A stretch of 64,000 nucleotides of DNA from Siphonodentalium dalli (GCA_032622095.1 CP136066.1:102009319-102073318); one strand, 5' to 3'; positions 48,501-52,575 are shown, numbered from the stretch's first letter. Numbers and translations are program-made. Notes: a model not told the origin generated them from the sequence alone.

Positions 48501-50206
48501 ACTTTTGTTAAATGTTTTGTTAAACAGTTGGAAATTTCACAACCTTACACAATATTAGTTGGAAATTTCACACCAAAAATATGTTGAAATTGTTCCTGTA
48601 GTTTGATTTTTCAACAAATAATTAGTAGCGAATTTGTTTTTTTTTTACCAACAATTGCATATTCTCCTATTTTTGGTCATAATGATTGACTGAGACGGTC
48701 ACCAGTTTTCCGATCTTATGTGGGTGTCAGGTTGGAAATTTCCAACAGCATGCAAGCTTTCTCCCCCGTGGCCAGTTAAAAAGTGTTAGAGGCCAGTCCA
48801 GATGTTAGGAATTTGCGATTTTCATGTTCCGATTTCAAAATGTTTTCACCCCGAGCCAAACCGTGGTCGGTCCAGTGTATCTCCCCGTGACCGTATGGAT
48901 TTATGTGGAGCTAATCTGCAAGATGTTAGGCTTTATTGCAATTTTTCAGGTCAGATCTAAACAATTTATCCTATTGGATAGACCCATGAATGGCTCGCCC
49001 AGTAGATTATGTTGATCCCTCCGGCTAGTGACCACAGGGTGCAAATGCAATTACGCAAACGTGTGTTTGGTCTGAATGGGTGGTGCAATTGGAATTATCA
49101 AAGTGGGTACCCCCACAAAAGAGACCCTCGAGTCACGTCACTAATTCTTCTAGTTGGTTTAACCTATCCCTTACAATTTTACTGAGATGCTGTCTTGGGT
49201 TTTCCTCTTCCTCATGGTGTGCCATTTCGAAAATCTCAATTATGTCATCAAAACTCATTCTGCAGAAATATACACACCAGCCAATCTGAGTCTCTGTAAA
49301 TATTATACGCACGATGTATAACTCTAATCATGCTAGGCGGTTAGTGCTCGCGATTTAGTCATAATACATTGACAAATACAAATGACAAATATGACATCAT
49401 CGACAGTGTGTGTCGTTAACGCTATAGCGAAGTTACATTGTGCTTTCAGTCGCTACCAAATAAACTACCTGGTTTATAAAATAAACCCACTTGGTGAATA
49501 CGAGAGAGAGATATATATCATTTATTTTCGTGACATGCGTATGCATAGTCAAATACAAAATAATTAACAAATACAATAAACACCCGGCCAATATGTCACG
49601 CTTTTAATATCAATCAATACGGCTCTTGATGTTCAGTGTGTACTTCCGATTAAGAAGTCAGATGCACTTTTTGCCAATATTTTCTGATATTTTAAAATGG
49701 AATTTTTCAACTTTGGTACAAGCGATTATTGTGACACAAATATTAAGAACCACCAATTCGTTGGACACATATGGCGTGCACGTTGATAATGCCAGAAACA
49801 TTCATTCAGATAACTAAATGGCTAATTTTCTTCTCTTTCAAAGGTGCGAGGAAATGATACGTTTGAATCACGGAAAACTAAAGAGAACCGTGATTCTATG
49901 AGGTTGGCGCGTACGCTGTTCATCATCTTCGTTGTATTCTCTGTTTGCTGGGGCCCGTACGCCGTCATCATCGTCGCTGACAGGTACGACACCTTCCCAG
50001 AGGCATGGCACTCCACCTCAGTCCTCATCGCCCACATCAACTCCAGTCTCAATTCGATAATCTACGGGGTGACCAACAACAGCTTCAAACGTGGATACAA
50101 TAACACGCTGTCCAAGATCTTCTGTTGGAAACGAGGTAAAGAAAGGTTGATGAGCGAAAACAGTGGCGTGACCAGCATGGCAGAGAAAGTTGGCGATCCT
50201 ATATAG
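10924..50206 (+). CDS. Class A GPCR, melatonin-receptor-like (4 exons, spliced)
   Basis: Joining 10924-11085, 12875-12965, 14407-14816 and 49844-50206 gives an uninterrupted 341-residue seven-helix receptor for the plasma membrane. All introns are GT-AG and the phases (0, 1, 0) agree. Visible class A marks are GTLGNLLV in TM1, LAIAD with D71 in TM2, C100 at the top of TM3 paired with C178 in the second extracellular loop, N124-R125-Y126 in place of DRY, W152 in TM4, P and Y in TM5 (GIPWTLTVICY), CWGP at 256-259 in TM6, and N291-SIIY in place of NPxxY in TM7. NRY followed by IHICH and the NSIIYG end resemble melatonin receptors (NRYCYICH, NAVIYG); GPR84/moody-type receptors are an alternative. 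The ligand is unknown. Start chosen as the first ATG giving an N-terminus before TM1. Intron 3 is 35,027 bp and full of transposons. Confidence 0.85.
11086..12874. other. GPCR intron 1: diverged direct repeats and LINE tail
   Basis: This intron holds two pairs of diverged direct repeats. The first pair is about 11110-11455 and 11860-12200, sharing CAGCATCTCTTC and GGAAGTTATAAATAAC. The second is 12155-12375 and 12521-12755, sharing ATTCACCAATAA and CTTCAGGCGGCAA. A short LINE 3' end with an (AATC)n tail lies between the second pair. No exon-like sequence was recognised. Confidence 0.6.
12376..12520 (+). mobile_element. Truncated LINE 3' end with (AATC)n tail
   Basis: GGGGCAGCAGGAAGACGACC near 12397 resembles the 3' UTR boxes of the LINE ends at 6036 and 43718. 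It is followed by GTACGAATAAAAAAATC and a short AATC tail. It is flanked by the ~220-bp diverged direct repeats 12155-12375 and 12521-12755. Confidence 0.6.
12875..12965 (+). CDS. GPCR exon 2 (ICL1 and TM2)
   Basis: Acceptor TTTTTCAG ends at 12874; donor G|GTGAGT at 12966. The exon encodes HLRTTGNVF, then LNLAIADLSVTSF with the conserved TM2 aspartate (residue 71), and ends in phase 1 within FSIV(A). It is too short to stand out as a frame of its own and was found by looking for TM2 between the TM1 and TM3 exons. Confidence 0.85.
12966..14406. other. GPCR intron 2 (contains a hairpin MITE)
   Basis: Non-coding. Its only recognised feature is the hairpin MITE at 13838-14042. The rest is AT-rich with T-rich runs near 14150-14220. 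Confidence 0.6.
13838..14042. mobile_element. Hairpin MITE, copy 1
   Basis: Two nearly perfect inverted arms of about 95 bp meet at AAAGCTCTC..GAGAGCTTT near 13930-13950; the outer ends are TAATGCTCTAAGTAATCGA and its near complement. The transcript would fold into one long hairpin. A second copy lies at 51399-51604, on the far side of the last exon. No coding capacity. The flanking duplication is probably TA or TTA but is ambiguous because the termini themselves end in TAA/TTA. Confidence 0.85.
14407..14816 (+). CDS. GPCR exon 3 (TM3 to TM5)
   Basis: Acceptor ATCCGCAG ends at 14406; donor AAG|GTAAG at 14817. It encodes residues 85-221: the first extracellular loop with WFDDKW, TM3 from C100 to NRY (124-126), TM4 with W152, the second extracellular loop with C178, TM5 with GIPWTLTVICY, and the start of the third intracellular loop ending VKRK. 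Phase 1 in, phase 0 out. Confidence 0.9.
14817..15008. other. Start of GPCR intron 3, no element recognised
   Basis: Short non-coding intronic stretch before the first transposon boundary. Confidence 0.5.
15009..16993. mobile_element. DNA transposon/MITE unit 1 of a tandem dimer
   Basis: The unit begins TAAGGTGACGTTTACACAT and ends with a sequence whose reverse complement is TTAAGGGGGTGTTTATACAT. CCGGCGAA-type motifs lie subterminally at both ends. The same unit starts again at 16992 and ends at 27111, sharing the TTAA junction, so two copies stand head to tail. TAA/TTA at each boundary suggests a 3-bp target as in PIF/Harbinger elements, but no transposase is visible. Without a later LINE fragment (15492-15885) this copy is about 1.6 kb, the same as unit 2 without its insertion. 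It carries the uninterrupted site TGTGAC (15900-15905) equivalent to the palindromic element's insertion point. Confidence 0.7.
15492..15885 (-). mobile_element. Minus-strand LINE 3' end with (TTAC)n tail
   Basis: Read on the minus strand this ends GGGAATAAAGCATTACTTACTTACTTAC, matching the AATAAAGCATTAC end of the LINE relic at 8686-8705. It is absent from the otherwise equivalent position in unit 2 (near 17480), so it inserted after the unit was duplicated. Confidence 0.65.
17497..17502. repeat. Target site duplication TGTGAC, left
   Basis: TGTGAC stands directly before the element's terminal AGAAGATAG. The same six bases follow its other end (26072-26077) and occur once at the uninterrupted paralogous site (15900-15905). 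Confidence 0.85.
17530..17730. repeat. Subterminal motif and A-rich tract, left outer
   Basis: AAAAATAGAATCTTTGGGG followed by TCTAAAATTGG and then an A-rich, TTC/CCC-punctuated tract. The mirror copy is at about 25850-26040. Inner copies of the first ~45 bases stand at 21359-21405 and 21910-21957. Confidence 0.8.
17859..18158 (+). CDS. Small conserved frame (99 aa), left arm
   Basis: A 99-residue frame starting ATG and running outer end to centre, opposite in direction to the ATPase gene of the same arm. Its mirror at 25431-25730 differs by one residue (F or V at the LF(F/V)TLS position). The middle part (HYYFYINNKERL, then SLS, then ELLEVL) alternates strand- and helix-like stretches, faintly like PC4/p15-type single-strand DNA-binding coactivators, but this is only an impression. 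The two copies share ancestry by palindrome formation, so their conservation does not prove coding. Function unknown. Confidence 0.35.
   Translation: MFRNSFIGHCDHRYECIHSSVLSDAVHIIVIPENRHYYFYINNKERLFFTLSLSHMTGVYYRELLEVLRLTVENCNVKLQPSRMNCHIRCTHNHTRHWW
18325..18534 (+). CDS. Small frame (69 aa), left arm, doubtful
   Basis: A 69-residue frame unchanged in the mirror position 25055-25264. No motif recognised. It lies between the 99-residue frame and the tandem repeats, and may be chance. Confidence 0.2.
   Translation: MQTSRTLNYRNCFDDIVITTLRNNHLSPHIHTYALDILSVYHVITKCGNRVSTDACNLLFIIIGLIDLT
18797..19358. repeat. 276-bp tandem repeat, two units (left arm)
   Basis: Two units start at 18797 and 19073 with CGAATGAAGAGCGTTGAACA. 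The outer unit has CATTCGAAGGGGCAATACAC where the inner has CTTAAAGGGGGATAATGCAC. The right arm has three units, so copy number differs between the arms. Confidence 0.9.
19535..19540 (-). promoter_or_regulatory. Polyadenylation signal AATAAA, left ATPase gene
   Basis: TTTATT on the + strand reads AATAAA on the minus strand, about 10 bases after the ATPase stop codon. The mirror copy is at 23775-23780. Confidence 0.6.
19546..21249 (-). CDS. Polinton/A32-like packaging ATPase with zinc fingers (left arm)
   Basis: A 567-residue frame starting at ATG (21249) and ending in an acidic tail. In order: a C2H2 finger (C5, C8, H21, H26), a Q/H-rich linker (33-75), a P-loop core with Walker A GPTSCGKT (105-112) and Walker B LVILDDL (176-182), the block SHHLNLSLISLNQNFY (200-215) with a possible sensor Asn/Gln, RQMYP (246-250) and PYGYLLVDLKAATPDTLRLR (267-286), three or four degenerate ~20-residue repeats with GQQN/GMKY (295-365), a C2HC finger (C397, C400, H413, C418) and a charged C-terminus. 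The core fits genome-packaging ATPases of Polinton/Maverick and related DNA viruses, which pump DNA into capsids. The zinc fingers suggest DNA binding. This copy is intact and is transcribed away from the central hairpin. Confidence 0.75.
   Translation of the reverse strand: MKHQCSICSRGYVRNHDLIRHVQSKHTEFVNRQPQQQHQATATDRSSNRQQYHQPQQQPLQQHQILQHQQGTQQHSDITSCFDDPMANVHEDFIFKHPFTACVSGPTSCGKTYFVKTLLQKSASKISPAPDRIIWFYKYWQPLYDELKYTVTPQVNFIRGIPANLDSLINPRYKNLVILDDLMQTSSKDQRVNDLHSEGSHHLNLSLISLNQNFYYNKDPTQRRNCQYLVLFNNPIDKGLISTLSRQMYPECPQRMVREFSEATSEPYGYLLVDLKAATPDTLRLRQNVLKEDTNQHRGEWNGMKYNLQKDREHPDEQNGLKKHTKDTETQGQQNAMKYDDRELPGQQKGITYNYIVPQGQHNDYTNDIRPPGELDEINKKNRQKNIDIREDMSYPCNECGLLFADHYDVQRHVKNWCQENKLKRKLTEDPDDSQNKEIKLNEDEYFKSLRDESRDKTREEWSDKVDTYKENGSKDAEAKEQADKDLKSKDMIHFMNDYAGTIVSYLQLRNGTLHNRVMDKVDKYLNNGYGECDAVKMSILKYKPMLEKFLDVTYDTSDESDDNSDD
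21357..21965. repeat. Central inverted repeat with TTCAAAA minisatellite and GCC hairpin
   Basis: From outside to centre on each side: AAAAATAGAATCTTTGGG, an A-rich tract of CTTCAAAAATTTCAAAAA repeats (21415-21530, mirrored 21784-21905), then a GGC/GCC-rich block (21533-21784) with TACCGGCATTACCGCAATG subrepeats and the stem GGGGTCCG..CGGACCCC centred at 21650. The frames rich in Arg/Ala over it are artefacts. It separates the two divergent ATPase genes, so their promoters must lie in or beside it. Confidence 0.9.
22070..23769 (+). pseudogene. Packaging ATPase, right arm, frameshifted at N-terminus
   Basis: Mirror copy of the left-arm gene. The equivalent ATG stands at 22070, but TCTAGGGATATG replaces TCTAGGGGGTATG (one base fewer plus a substitution near 22096). 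The frame from that ATG stops after 17 codons (TGA ending about 22123). The long frame resumes only through non-ATG codons; its first in-frame ATG is at about 22321, after the zinc finger and the Q/H-rich linker. Everything from the P-loop on is kept, including Walker A, Walker B and the C2HC finger, with one Q for H change in the linker. A product lacking the finger could still form. Otherwise this is a newly broken copy, or the difference is a sequencing error in a G run. Confidence 0.75.
23775..23780 (+). promoter_or_regulatory. Polyadenylation signal AATAAA, right ATPase copy
   Basis: AATAAA five bases after the TAA stop at 23767-23769, the mirror of 19535-19540. Confidence 0.6.
23956..24792. 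repeat. 276-bp tandem repeat, three units (right arm)
   Basis: Unit boundaries at CTTCATTCG end at 24240, 24516 and 24792. The second and third units look identical, so the extra copy is probably a recent tandem gain. It accounts for almost the whole length difference between the arms. Confidence 0.9.
25055..25264 (-). CDS. Small frame (69 aa), right arm, doubtful
   Basis: Mirror of 18325-18534 with the same translation. No recognisable motif. Confidence 0.2.
   Translation of the reverse strand: MQTSRTLNYRNCFDDIVITTLRNNHLSPHIHTYALDILSVYHVITKCGNRVSTDACNLLFIIIGLIDLT
25431..25730 (-). CDS. Small conserved frame (99 aa), right arm
   Basis: Mirror of 17859-18158 with one residue changed (V for F). 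See that entry for its features; the function is unknown. Confidence 0.35.
   Translation of the reverse strand: MFRNSFIGHCDHRYECIHSSVLSDAVHIIVIPENRHYYFYINNKERLFVTLSLSHMTGVYYRELLEVLRLTVENCNVKLQPSRMNCHIRCTHNHTRHWW
26072..26077. repeat. Target site duplication TGTGAC, right
   Basis: TGTGAC directly follows the terminal CTATCTTCT of the element and precedes GCATTTTCCG, which continues the interrupted transposon unit (ACATTTTCCG in the uninterrupted copy at 15906). Confidence 0.85.
26155..26560. repeat. Interspersed repeat with GTTGGAAAT motifs
   Basis: Shares GTGGCGATGGGGTGTCTC, AATATGTTGAAATTGTTC and ACCACGGTCGGTCGATAAAT with 15985-16440, as part of the duplicated unit. More distantly it resembles 48457-48900, and a short piece at 57165-57250. 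It is a non-coding repeat family. Confidence 0.65.
27344..27845 (+). mobile_element. TTAA-flanked MITE, copy 1
   Basis: Begins TTAAAGGTACGGTTGGCC and ends GGCCTCACGTGCCTTTAA, so imperfect inverted ends inside TTAA. A second copy in the opposite orientation lies at 35448-35948 inside the minus-strand LINE. TTAA is the target of piggyBac-type elements. No coding capacity. Confidence 0.75.
27950..28078 (+). mobile_element. SINE 3' part with (AATC)n tail
   Basis: GCGACCTTATTTGCTGAAAG followed by CGACATTAAAC and CAATCAATCAAT matches the general form of SINE 3' ends (GAAAGCGACGTTAAAC-like) common in molluscs and other lophotrochozoans. The tRNA-like head is not recognisable here. Confidence 0.55.
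28206..28455. mobile_element. Short MITE with AGAGAATGCATTGGC hairpins, copy A
   Basis: Contains TATATAAGAGAATGCATTGG and its inverted form, and ends near 28455 with CAGCTCCCGCCATGAAAGGG. The family has longer members at 52017-52575 and 61365-61912 whose middle part is an A-rich minisatellite. This copy lacks that middle. Confidence 0.7.
28690..29200. repeat. Diverged ~100-bp direct repeats
   Basis: AAGTGTGTTTAGACC and GAGTGTGTTTAGACC, each followed by ATATCCGCATT, recur about 105-110 bases apart (about 28829 and 28926), with a weaker unit before. Nothing coding was seen. Confidence 0.5.
29201..30394. other. Intronic sequence between repeats, no gene
   Basis: No gene recognised. TTCAAGGTCAAGGTCATTGG near 29440 and GAACGCTCTTTAA near 30060 recur in a similar order at about 45605-45800, so this and the stretch after the minus-strand LINE look like pieces of one older repeat. 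A C-rich run lies at 30325-30343. Confidence 0.45.
30872..32068 (-). pseudogene. LINE ORF2, reverse transcriptase palm to C-terminus
   Basis: 398 residues. YADDT at 38-42 is the catalytic motif; CNKWKLTVNIEKTK and FNYLGIIF follow as in non-LTR reverse transcriptases. The C-terminus has LCPLCNSRKIGDEFHYLLEC, the cysteine/histidine motif common at LINE ORF2 ends. The enzyme would copy the element's RNA at a nicked chromosomal target. The N-terminal half lies in another frame upstream (32065-32556): one base is missing near 32095, within LSPLLF, where the frame changes. Confidence 0.85.
32065..32556 (-). pseudogene. LINE ORF2, reverse transcriptase fingers
   Basis: 163 residues with NYRPIILLSCFGKLFTKIL, QSGFRKNYSTIDNI, FIDFQKAFDMVWR (motif A with the first catalytic Asp) and GVRQGGNLSP (motif B). 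It continues the endonuclease frame after a frameshift near 32580, and is followed after a second frameshift near 32095 by the YADD part. Confidence 0.85.
32594..33949 (-). pseudogene. LINE ORF2, apurinic-type endonuclease domain and linker
   Basis: 451 residues. IGAVYIPPESS, FITGDFNART, TVIDYTLS and SPLASDIHCGLV are the ordered endonuclease blocks (GDFN and SDxH carry catalytic residues). The rest is the linker to the reverse transcriptase, with a WFNEACRIARQSYRRA block. The domain nicks target DNA. Its first ~45 residues are in another frame (33942-34238): an extra T in a run of seven near 33950 shifts the frame within YTFFMNNRQK. Confidence 0.85.
33942..34238 (-). pseudogene. LINE ORF2 N-terminus, endonuclease start
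   Basis: 98 residues. ILSLNVCGLRKRL carries the catalytic Asn of the first endonuclease block and LCLSETKTDD the catalytic Glu. Its ATG (34238) overlaps the stop of the preceding frame as ATGA, an arrangement used for termination-reinitiation in some two-ORF LINEs; this is inference here. Confidence 0.75.
34235..35440 (-). pseudogene. LINE acidic tail region between ORF1 domains and ORF2
   Basis: An open 314-residue frame (35179-34235) rich in D, S, N and T with no recognised domain. It continues upstream with a frame change (STYDILRETREIMYMYGN near 35400-35450) to the edge of the MITE at 35448. It is probably the C-terminal part of ORF1, since its stop overlaps the ORF2 start codon. Confidence 0.5.
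35448..35948 (-). mobile_element. TTAA-flanked MITE, copy 2
   Basis: Inverted copy of 27344-27845, with TTAA at both ends (35448-35451 and 35945-35948). It interrupts the LINE's acidic tail frame, which resumes at 35950. Confidence 0.8.
35949..36278 (-). pseudogene. LINE ORF1 tail piece between MITE and TIR element
   Basis: Minus-strand frame with S/T/N-rich sequence. GFVNGSRFHMVGVGVSL is a diverged match to the repeated HCFDGEPDRHHVTVPISL unit at 42000-42190 across the inserted TIR element, which supports one continuous LINE frame before insertion. Confidence 0.5.
36279..41966. mobile_element. 5.7-kb TIR element with AAGATGGCCGCC repeats
   Basis: The ends are inverted: TAGTAGAGGCTCTTATG left, its complement right. 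The matching continues inwards through GTGAAGAAATATAG, CCAGAAAACAAATGTTAG and GTCGCGACTGGGTGGATTTA. Flanking ATG on both sides may be a 3-bp duplication. Each end carries several hundred bases of diverged subrepeats built on CAAGATGGCCGCCAAAATGG followed by CGACCGAA and TTCACAC (near 36590, 36950, 37300 and 37510; mirrored near 40600, 40965, 41290 and 41650). The middle (about 37770-40560) has only short unrecognised frames, so no transposase was identified. Confidence 0.75.
41967..42480 (-). pseudogene. LINE ORF1 tail piece with internal repeat
   Basis: Minus-strand frame containing two copies of a ~35-residue unit (TENHCYDGELDKHHVTAP and PENHCFDGEPDRHHVTVP). No known domain. It lies between the SGNH-like domain and the TIR element. 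Confidence 0.5.
42489..43047 (-). pseudogene. LINE ORF1 SGNH/esterase-like domain, complete copy
   Basis: VLGASNCRGL matches the nucleophile block of SGNH-type hydrolases and VTVHLGTNDI the GxND block. A downstream NSIALRVNKY... helix and a late Asp/His region (YIDNAMLRSKDGNRF) complete the pattern. CR1-type ORF1 esterase domains are known in vertebrate elements. Its N-terminal ORF1 parts lie beyond the inserted LINE at 43048-43839. Confidence 0.6.
43048..43839 (+). mobile_element. 5'-truncated + strand LINE with (TATCC)n tail
   Basis: MLQKRAIRVLCNKKYRSHTE at 43054 opens the C-terminal domain of a CR1-like ORF2, in frame to 43410, then after a frame change KCNNQRCPDC to a stop near 43474. 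The 3' UTR holds GGGGGCGGCAGCAAGACAG and AAATAAAATATCCTATCC. It is flanked by ~450-bp direct copies of the surrounding LINE (42597-43047 and 43840-44286), which look like an extremely long target duplication. Confidence 0.75.
43840..44286 (-). pseudogene. LINE ORF1 SGNH-like domain, duplicated partial copy
   Basis: About 97% alike by eye to 42597-43047. It differs by a deletion at GCCTGGCTGTTG (GCCTGACTTTGCACTGTTG in the other copy), which shifts the frame, and by a few substitutions. Confidence 0.7.
44287..45470 (-). pseudogene. LINE ORF1 N-terminal part: RRM-like and zinc knuckles
   Basis: Two overlapping frames joined by a frameshift near 45000. The first (45344-44760) starts FGRLNGRDVLLGVEMVV just upstream and has TIRNVPFELGDGHIVKFL, an RRM-like strand-helix. 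The second (45018-44071) has CKYCNDLHFP, NRCGRCYSSAHKSWQC and CKSCLNPGHRSDDPIC, zinc knuckles for RNA binding, then a linker to the SGNH-like domain. An upstream TGA near 45432 blocks extension. Confidence 0.65.
45471..48456. other. Intronic sequence, no gene recognised
   Basis: The first part (45600-45800) resembles 29440-30230. A minus-strand frame of 108 codons at 46766-47092 has no motif recognised. The rest is AT-rich and unassigned. Confidence 0.4.
48457..48900. repeat. Interspersed repeat with GTTGGAAATTTC motifs
   Basis: Diverged relative of 15985-16440 and 26155-26560: GGGACGTGGCGACAGGG, AATATGTTGAAATTGTTC and AAACCGTGGTCGGTCCA occur in the same order. Confidence 0.6.
48901..49843. 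other. End of GPCR intron 3
   Basis: No gene assigned. A 41-codon minus-strand frame at 49133-49258 is acidic, with FEMAHHEEEENPRQ, and could be a scrap of a transposon protein, but was not recognised. The last ~110 bases before the acceptor are duplicated at 50757-50847. Confidence 0.4.
49844..50206 (+). CDS. GPCR exon 4 (ICL3, TM6, TM7 and tail)
   Basis: The acceptor TCTCTTTCAAAG ends at 49843 and the frame continues in phase 0 from exon 3. It encodes residues 222-341: basic third loop, TM6 with SVCWGPYAV, a loop with DTFPEAWHS, TM7 with NSSLNSIIYG, then NNSFKRGY (helix 8), CW after KIF (possible palmitoylation) and a short tail ending DPI before TAG. Confidence 0.92.
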   Translation: MRGNDTFESRKTKENRDSMRLARTLFIIFVVFSVCWGPYAVIIVADRYDTFPEAWHSTSVLIAHINSSLNSIIYGVTNNSFKRGYNNTLSKIFCWKRGKERLMSENSGVTSMAEKVGDPI

Positions 50207-50225
50207 CAGTAATGTCGGTTCATAG

Positions 50226-50231
50226 AATAAA
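50226..50231 (+). promoter_or_regulatory. Polyadenylation signal of the GPCR gene
   Basis: AATAAA 20 bases after the TAG stop. Confidence 0.6.
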
Positions 50232-50651
50232 TAACACATGACTCAGTAGTGCATTTCGCCGGCAAAGCGGCAGTAGTGGGACATTGGAGAGGTTTCGTAA
50301 GCACACGATTAGCGTGCAGTTACGATTAAAATTAGGGCAGTACGTCACCAAGTTATGCGCACATTCTAGCTGTAACCGTTCCTAACCGTCATAACGGACA
50401 GGGTTTCAATTTCTTCGGTTTGTACCAAGACCTTCTTTTGATATACATACACCCAATCAACTAGGTTAGTAATAGTATCATACAACTATCACATATGAAA
50501 CTTGGCGACAACTATACATATTTAAATATTGGCCGAATAGAATAGAGGATTGTCGTGAATACGGTACATCATACGAAGCGAAAATCCCTCTGTACGAAAG
50601 CGCATTAGGGCCACCCGAAACACCATCTCAACCCCAAATATATCCAAATAC

Positions 50652-50745
50652 ACAACTCGTTATAACGATTTCCAACAACTCGTTATAACGACTTGCAAGT
50701 CGTTATAACGAGTTGTCGGAAGTCTTTATATATATAACGACTTGT
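50652..50745. repeat. CGTTATAACG palindrome cluster, small block
   Basis: Three copies of CGTTATAACG within ACTCGTTATAACGA/AAGTCGTTATAACG contexts, plus one degenerate copy. A larger block is at 51614-51958. Confidence 0.85.
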
Positions 50746-50756
50746 ATGTCGAGCAA

Positions 50757-51046
50757 AAATTAAGAACACAAACTCGTTGGACGTATGGCGTGCACGTTGA
50801 TAATGCAGATAACTAAAATTAATGGCTAATTTTCTTCTTTTTCAAAGGTGCGAGGAAATGGCACGATTGAATTACGGAACACTAAAGAGGACCGTGATTA
50901 TATGAGGTTGGCGCGTACGTTGTTCATCATCTTCGTTGTATTCTCTATTTGTTGGGGGCCCCTACGCCGTCATCGTCGTCGCTGACAGGTACGACACCTT
51001 CCCAGAGGCATGGCACTCCACCTCAGTCCTCGTCGCTCACATCAGT
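50757..51046 (+). pseudogene. Duplicated GPCR exon 4, copy 2 (frameshifted)
   Basis: Copies the last ~90 bases of intron 3, the acceptor TTTTTCAAAG (ending 50847) and exon 4. Codons match through CWGP, but one extra base in the GGGGGCCCC run (TGTTGGGGGCCCCTACG for TGCTGGGGCCCGTACG) shifts the frame, and TGA at 50983-50985 follows within 8 codons. If spliced from exon 3 it would make a receptor cut off in TM6. The copy ends soon after CTCACATCAG. Confidence 0.8.
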
Positions 51047-51398
51047 CTCACAACAGTCTCAATTCCGAATAGAAACATATGAAACCTGCCGACAAATATA
51101 CATGTATCATCAATTGACCGAAGAGAATGGAGGTTGTATATATTCTCTCTTTGCTGGGGCCCCTACGCCGTCATCGTCGTCGCTGACAGGTACGACACCT
51201 ACCCAGAGGCGTGGCACTCCACGCCTGTCCTCATCAAACCAATGAAACCTGCCGACAACTATATATACATGCATCATCAGTTGACCGAAGAGAATAGAGG
51301 ATTGTCGTGAATACGGCACATCATGTGAAGCTAAACTCCCTCTGTGCTACGAAAGCGCATTAGAGTCATCCGAATCAACACCTCAACCCCAAATATAG
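51047..51398 (+). pseudogene. Duplicated GPCR exon 4 fragment, copy 3, and downstream flank
   Basis: 51141-51238 repeats the TM6-loop part in the correct frame (CWGPYAV, then DTYPEAWHS) without acceptor or TM7. The following GAATAGAGGATTGTCGTGAA matches the stretch after the true gene near 50540, so each copy carries part of the 3' flank. Confidence 0.75.
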
Positions 51399-51604
51399 TA
51401 ATGCTCTAATTAATCGATCTCTTAACCACAACATAATTATGGGTAACTTTTCAGGATTTAGTCGGAAATATGGCTTGTTGACATTCATCGGAAAGCTCTC
51501 GCCGAGAGCTTTCCGATGAATGGCAACAAGCCATATTTCCGACTAAATCCTGAAAAGTTACCCATAATTCTGTTGTGGTTAAGAGGTCGATTAATTAGAG
51601 CATC
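51399..51604. mobile_element. Hairpin MITE, copy 2
   Basis: Same hairpin as 13838-14042, with arms meeting at AAAGCTCTCGCCGAGAGCTTT. Slight differences (TCGATCTC for TCGACTTC) show separate histories. Confidence 0.85.
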
Positions 51605-51613
51605 ACTGTATAT

Positions 51614-51958
51614 CCAAATAGACAACTCGTTATAACGACTTCCAAGTCGTCATAACGACTTACAACTTGTTATAACGACTTGCAAATCGTTATAATGTTT
51701 TCCAACAACTCGTTATAACGACTTGCAAGTCGTTATAACGAGTTGTCGGAAGTCGTTATATCACGACTTGTGGAAATAAAAATATGTCTTTATACCGGCT
51801 AGAAAATTTGTCAACAAGTCGCTATAACGACCTGTTTATATTTCTTCAAGTCGTTATAACGACTTCCAAAAACTCGTTATAACAAGTTGCAACTCGTTGT
51901 AAGTCCTTACAACGAGTTTCACAACTCGTTATGACGAGTTGTTGGAAGTCGTTATAAC
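51614..51958. repeat. CGTTATAACG palindrome array
   Basis: About a dozen copies of CGTTATAACG or one-base variants in AACTCGTTATAACGACTT contexts, spaced irregularly and often paired as larger palindromes. Together with 50652-50745 it brackets the decayed exon copies. Confidence 0.85.
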
Positions 51959-52016
51959 GGACTCTTGTTGGAAAAACTATTTATAAAAGACAAATAGCTA
52001 ACAGTAGCCGTAACTG

Positions 52017-52575
52017 TTAACCCTTTAATGACGGGGGCTTCCTGAATCGTTGCGAAGACAATGTGCCAAAGAATTCTCTTATATATGCTAGTCGAACATA
52101 GGTCGCCTCGCATATATAAGAGAATGCATTGTCCTAACAAATTTTATATTATTTTTTATAATTGTTAACAAATGTAAGTAAAAATGAAAACAATTATAAT
52201 TTTTTTTTAAAGAATGTAAGAAATACTGATAAAAAATTATAAAAATTGTTAAAGAATGTAAGAAAAAAATTATAAAAATTGAAAAAGAATGTAAGAAAAA
52301 ATGATTAAAATGATAACAGTGTTAATGAATATGAAAAATTTATTATAAAAATTGTTATAGAATGTAAGAAAAAATGATAAAAAATGATAAAAATTGTTAA
52401 AGAATTTGTAAGAAAATATTATAAAAATTGTTAAAGAATGTAAGAAAAATTGATAAACAATGATAACAAATTGTTAGGCTAATGCAGTCTCTTATATATG
52501 CGAGGCGACCTATGGTCGACTCGCATATATCAGAGAATGCATTGGCACAGGGTCTTTAATGTTGCGCATGATTAG
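52017..52575. mobile_element. MITE with internal minisatellite, copy B
   Basis: Left end TTAACCCTTTAATGACGGGG, right end near GGCACAGGGTCTTTAA. Inner inverted blocks carry TATATAAGAGAATGCATTG. The middle (52160-52480) is an array of a ~25-30 base unit AATTGTTAAAGAATGTAAG(A)n. Family with 28206-28455 and 61365-61912. Confidence 0.75.

Noticed and set aside
49133-49258. A 41-codon acidic minus-strand frame (FEMAHHEEEENPRQ)
   Set aside because: It has coding-like composition but is too short, has no splice context and was not recognised.
51614-51958. CRISPR-like array
   Set aside because: Spacers are short, irregular and themselves made of the same palindrome; the window is animal DNA and no cas gene is present.
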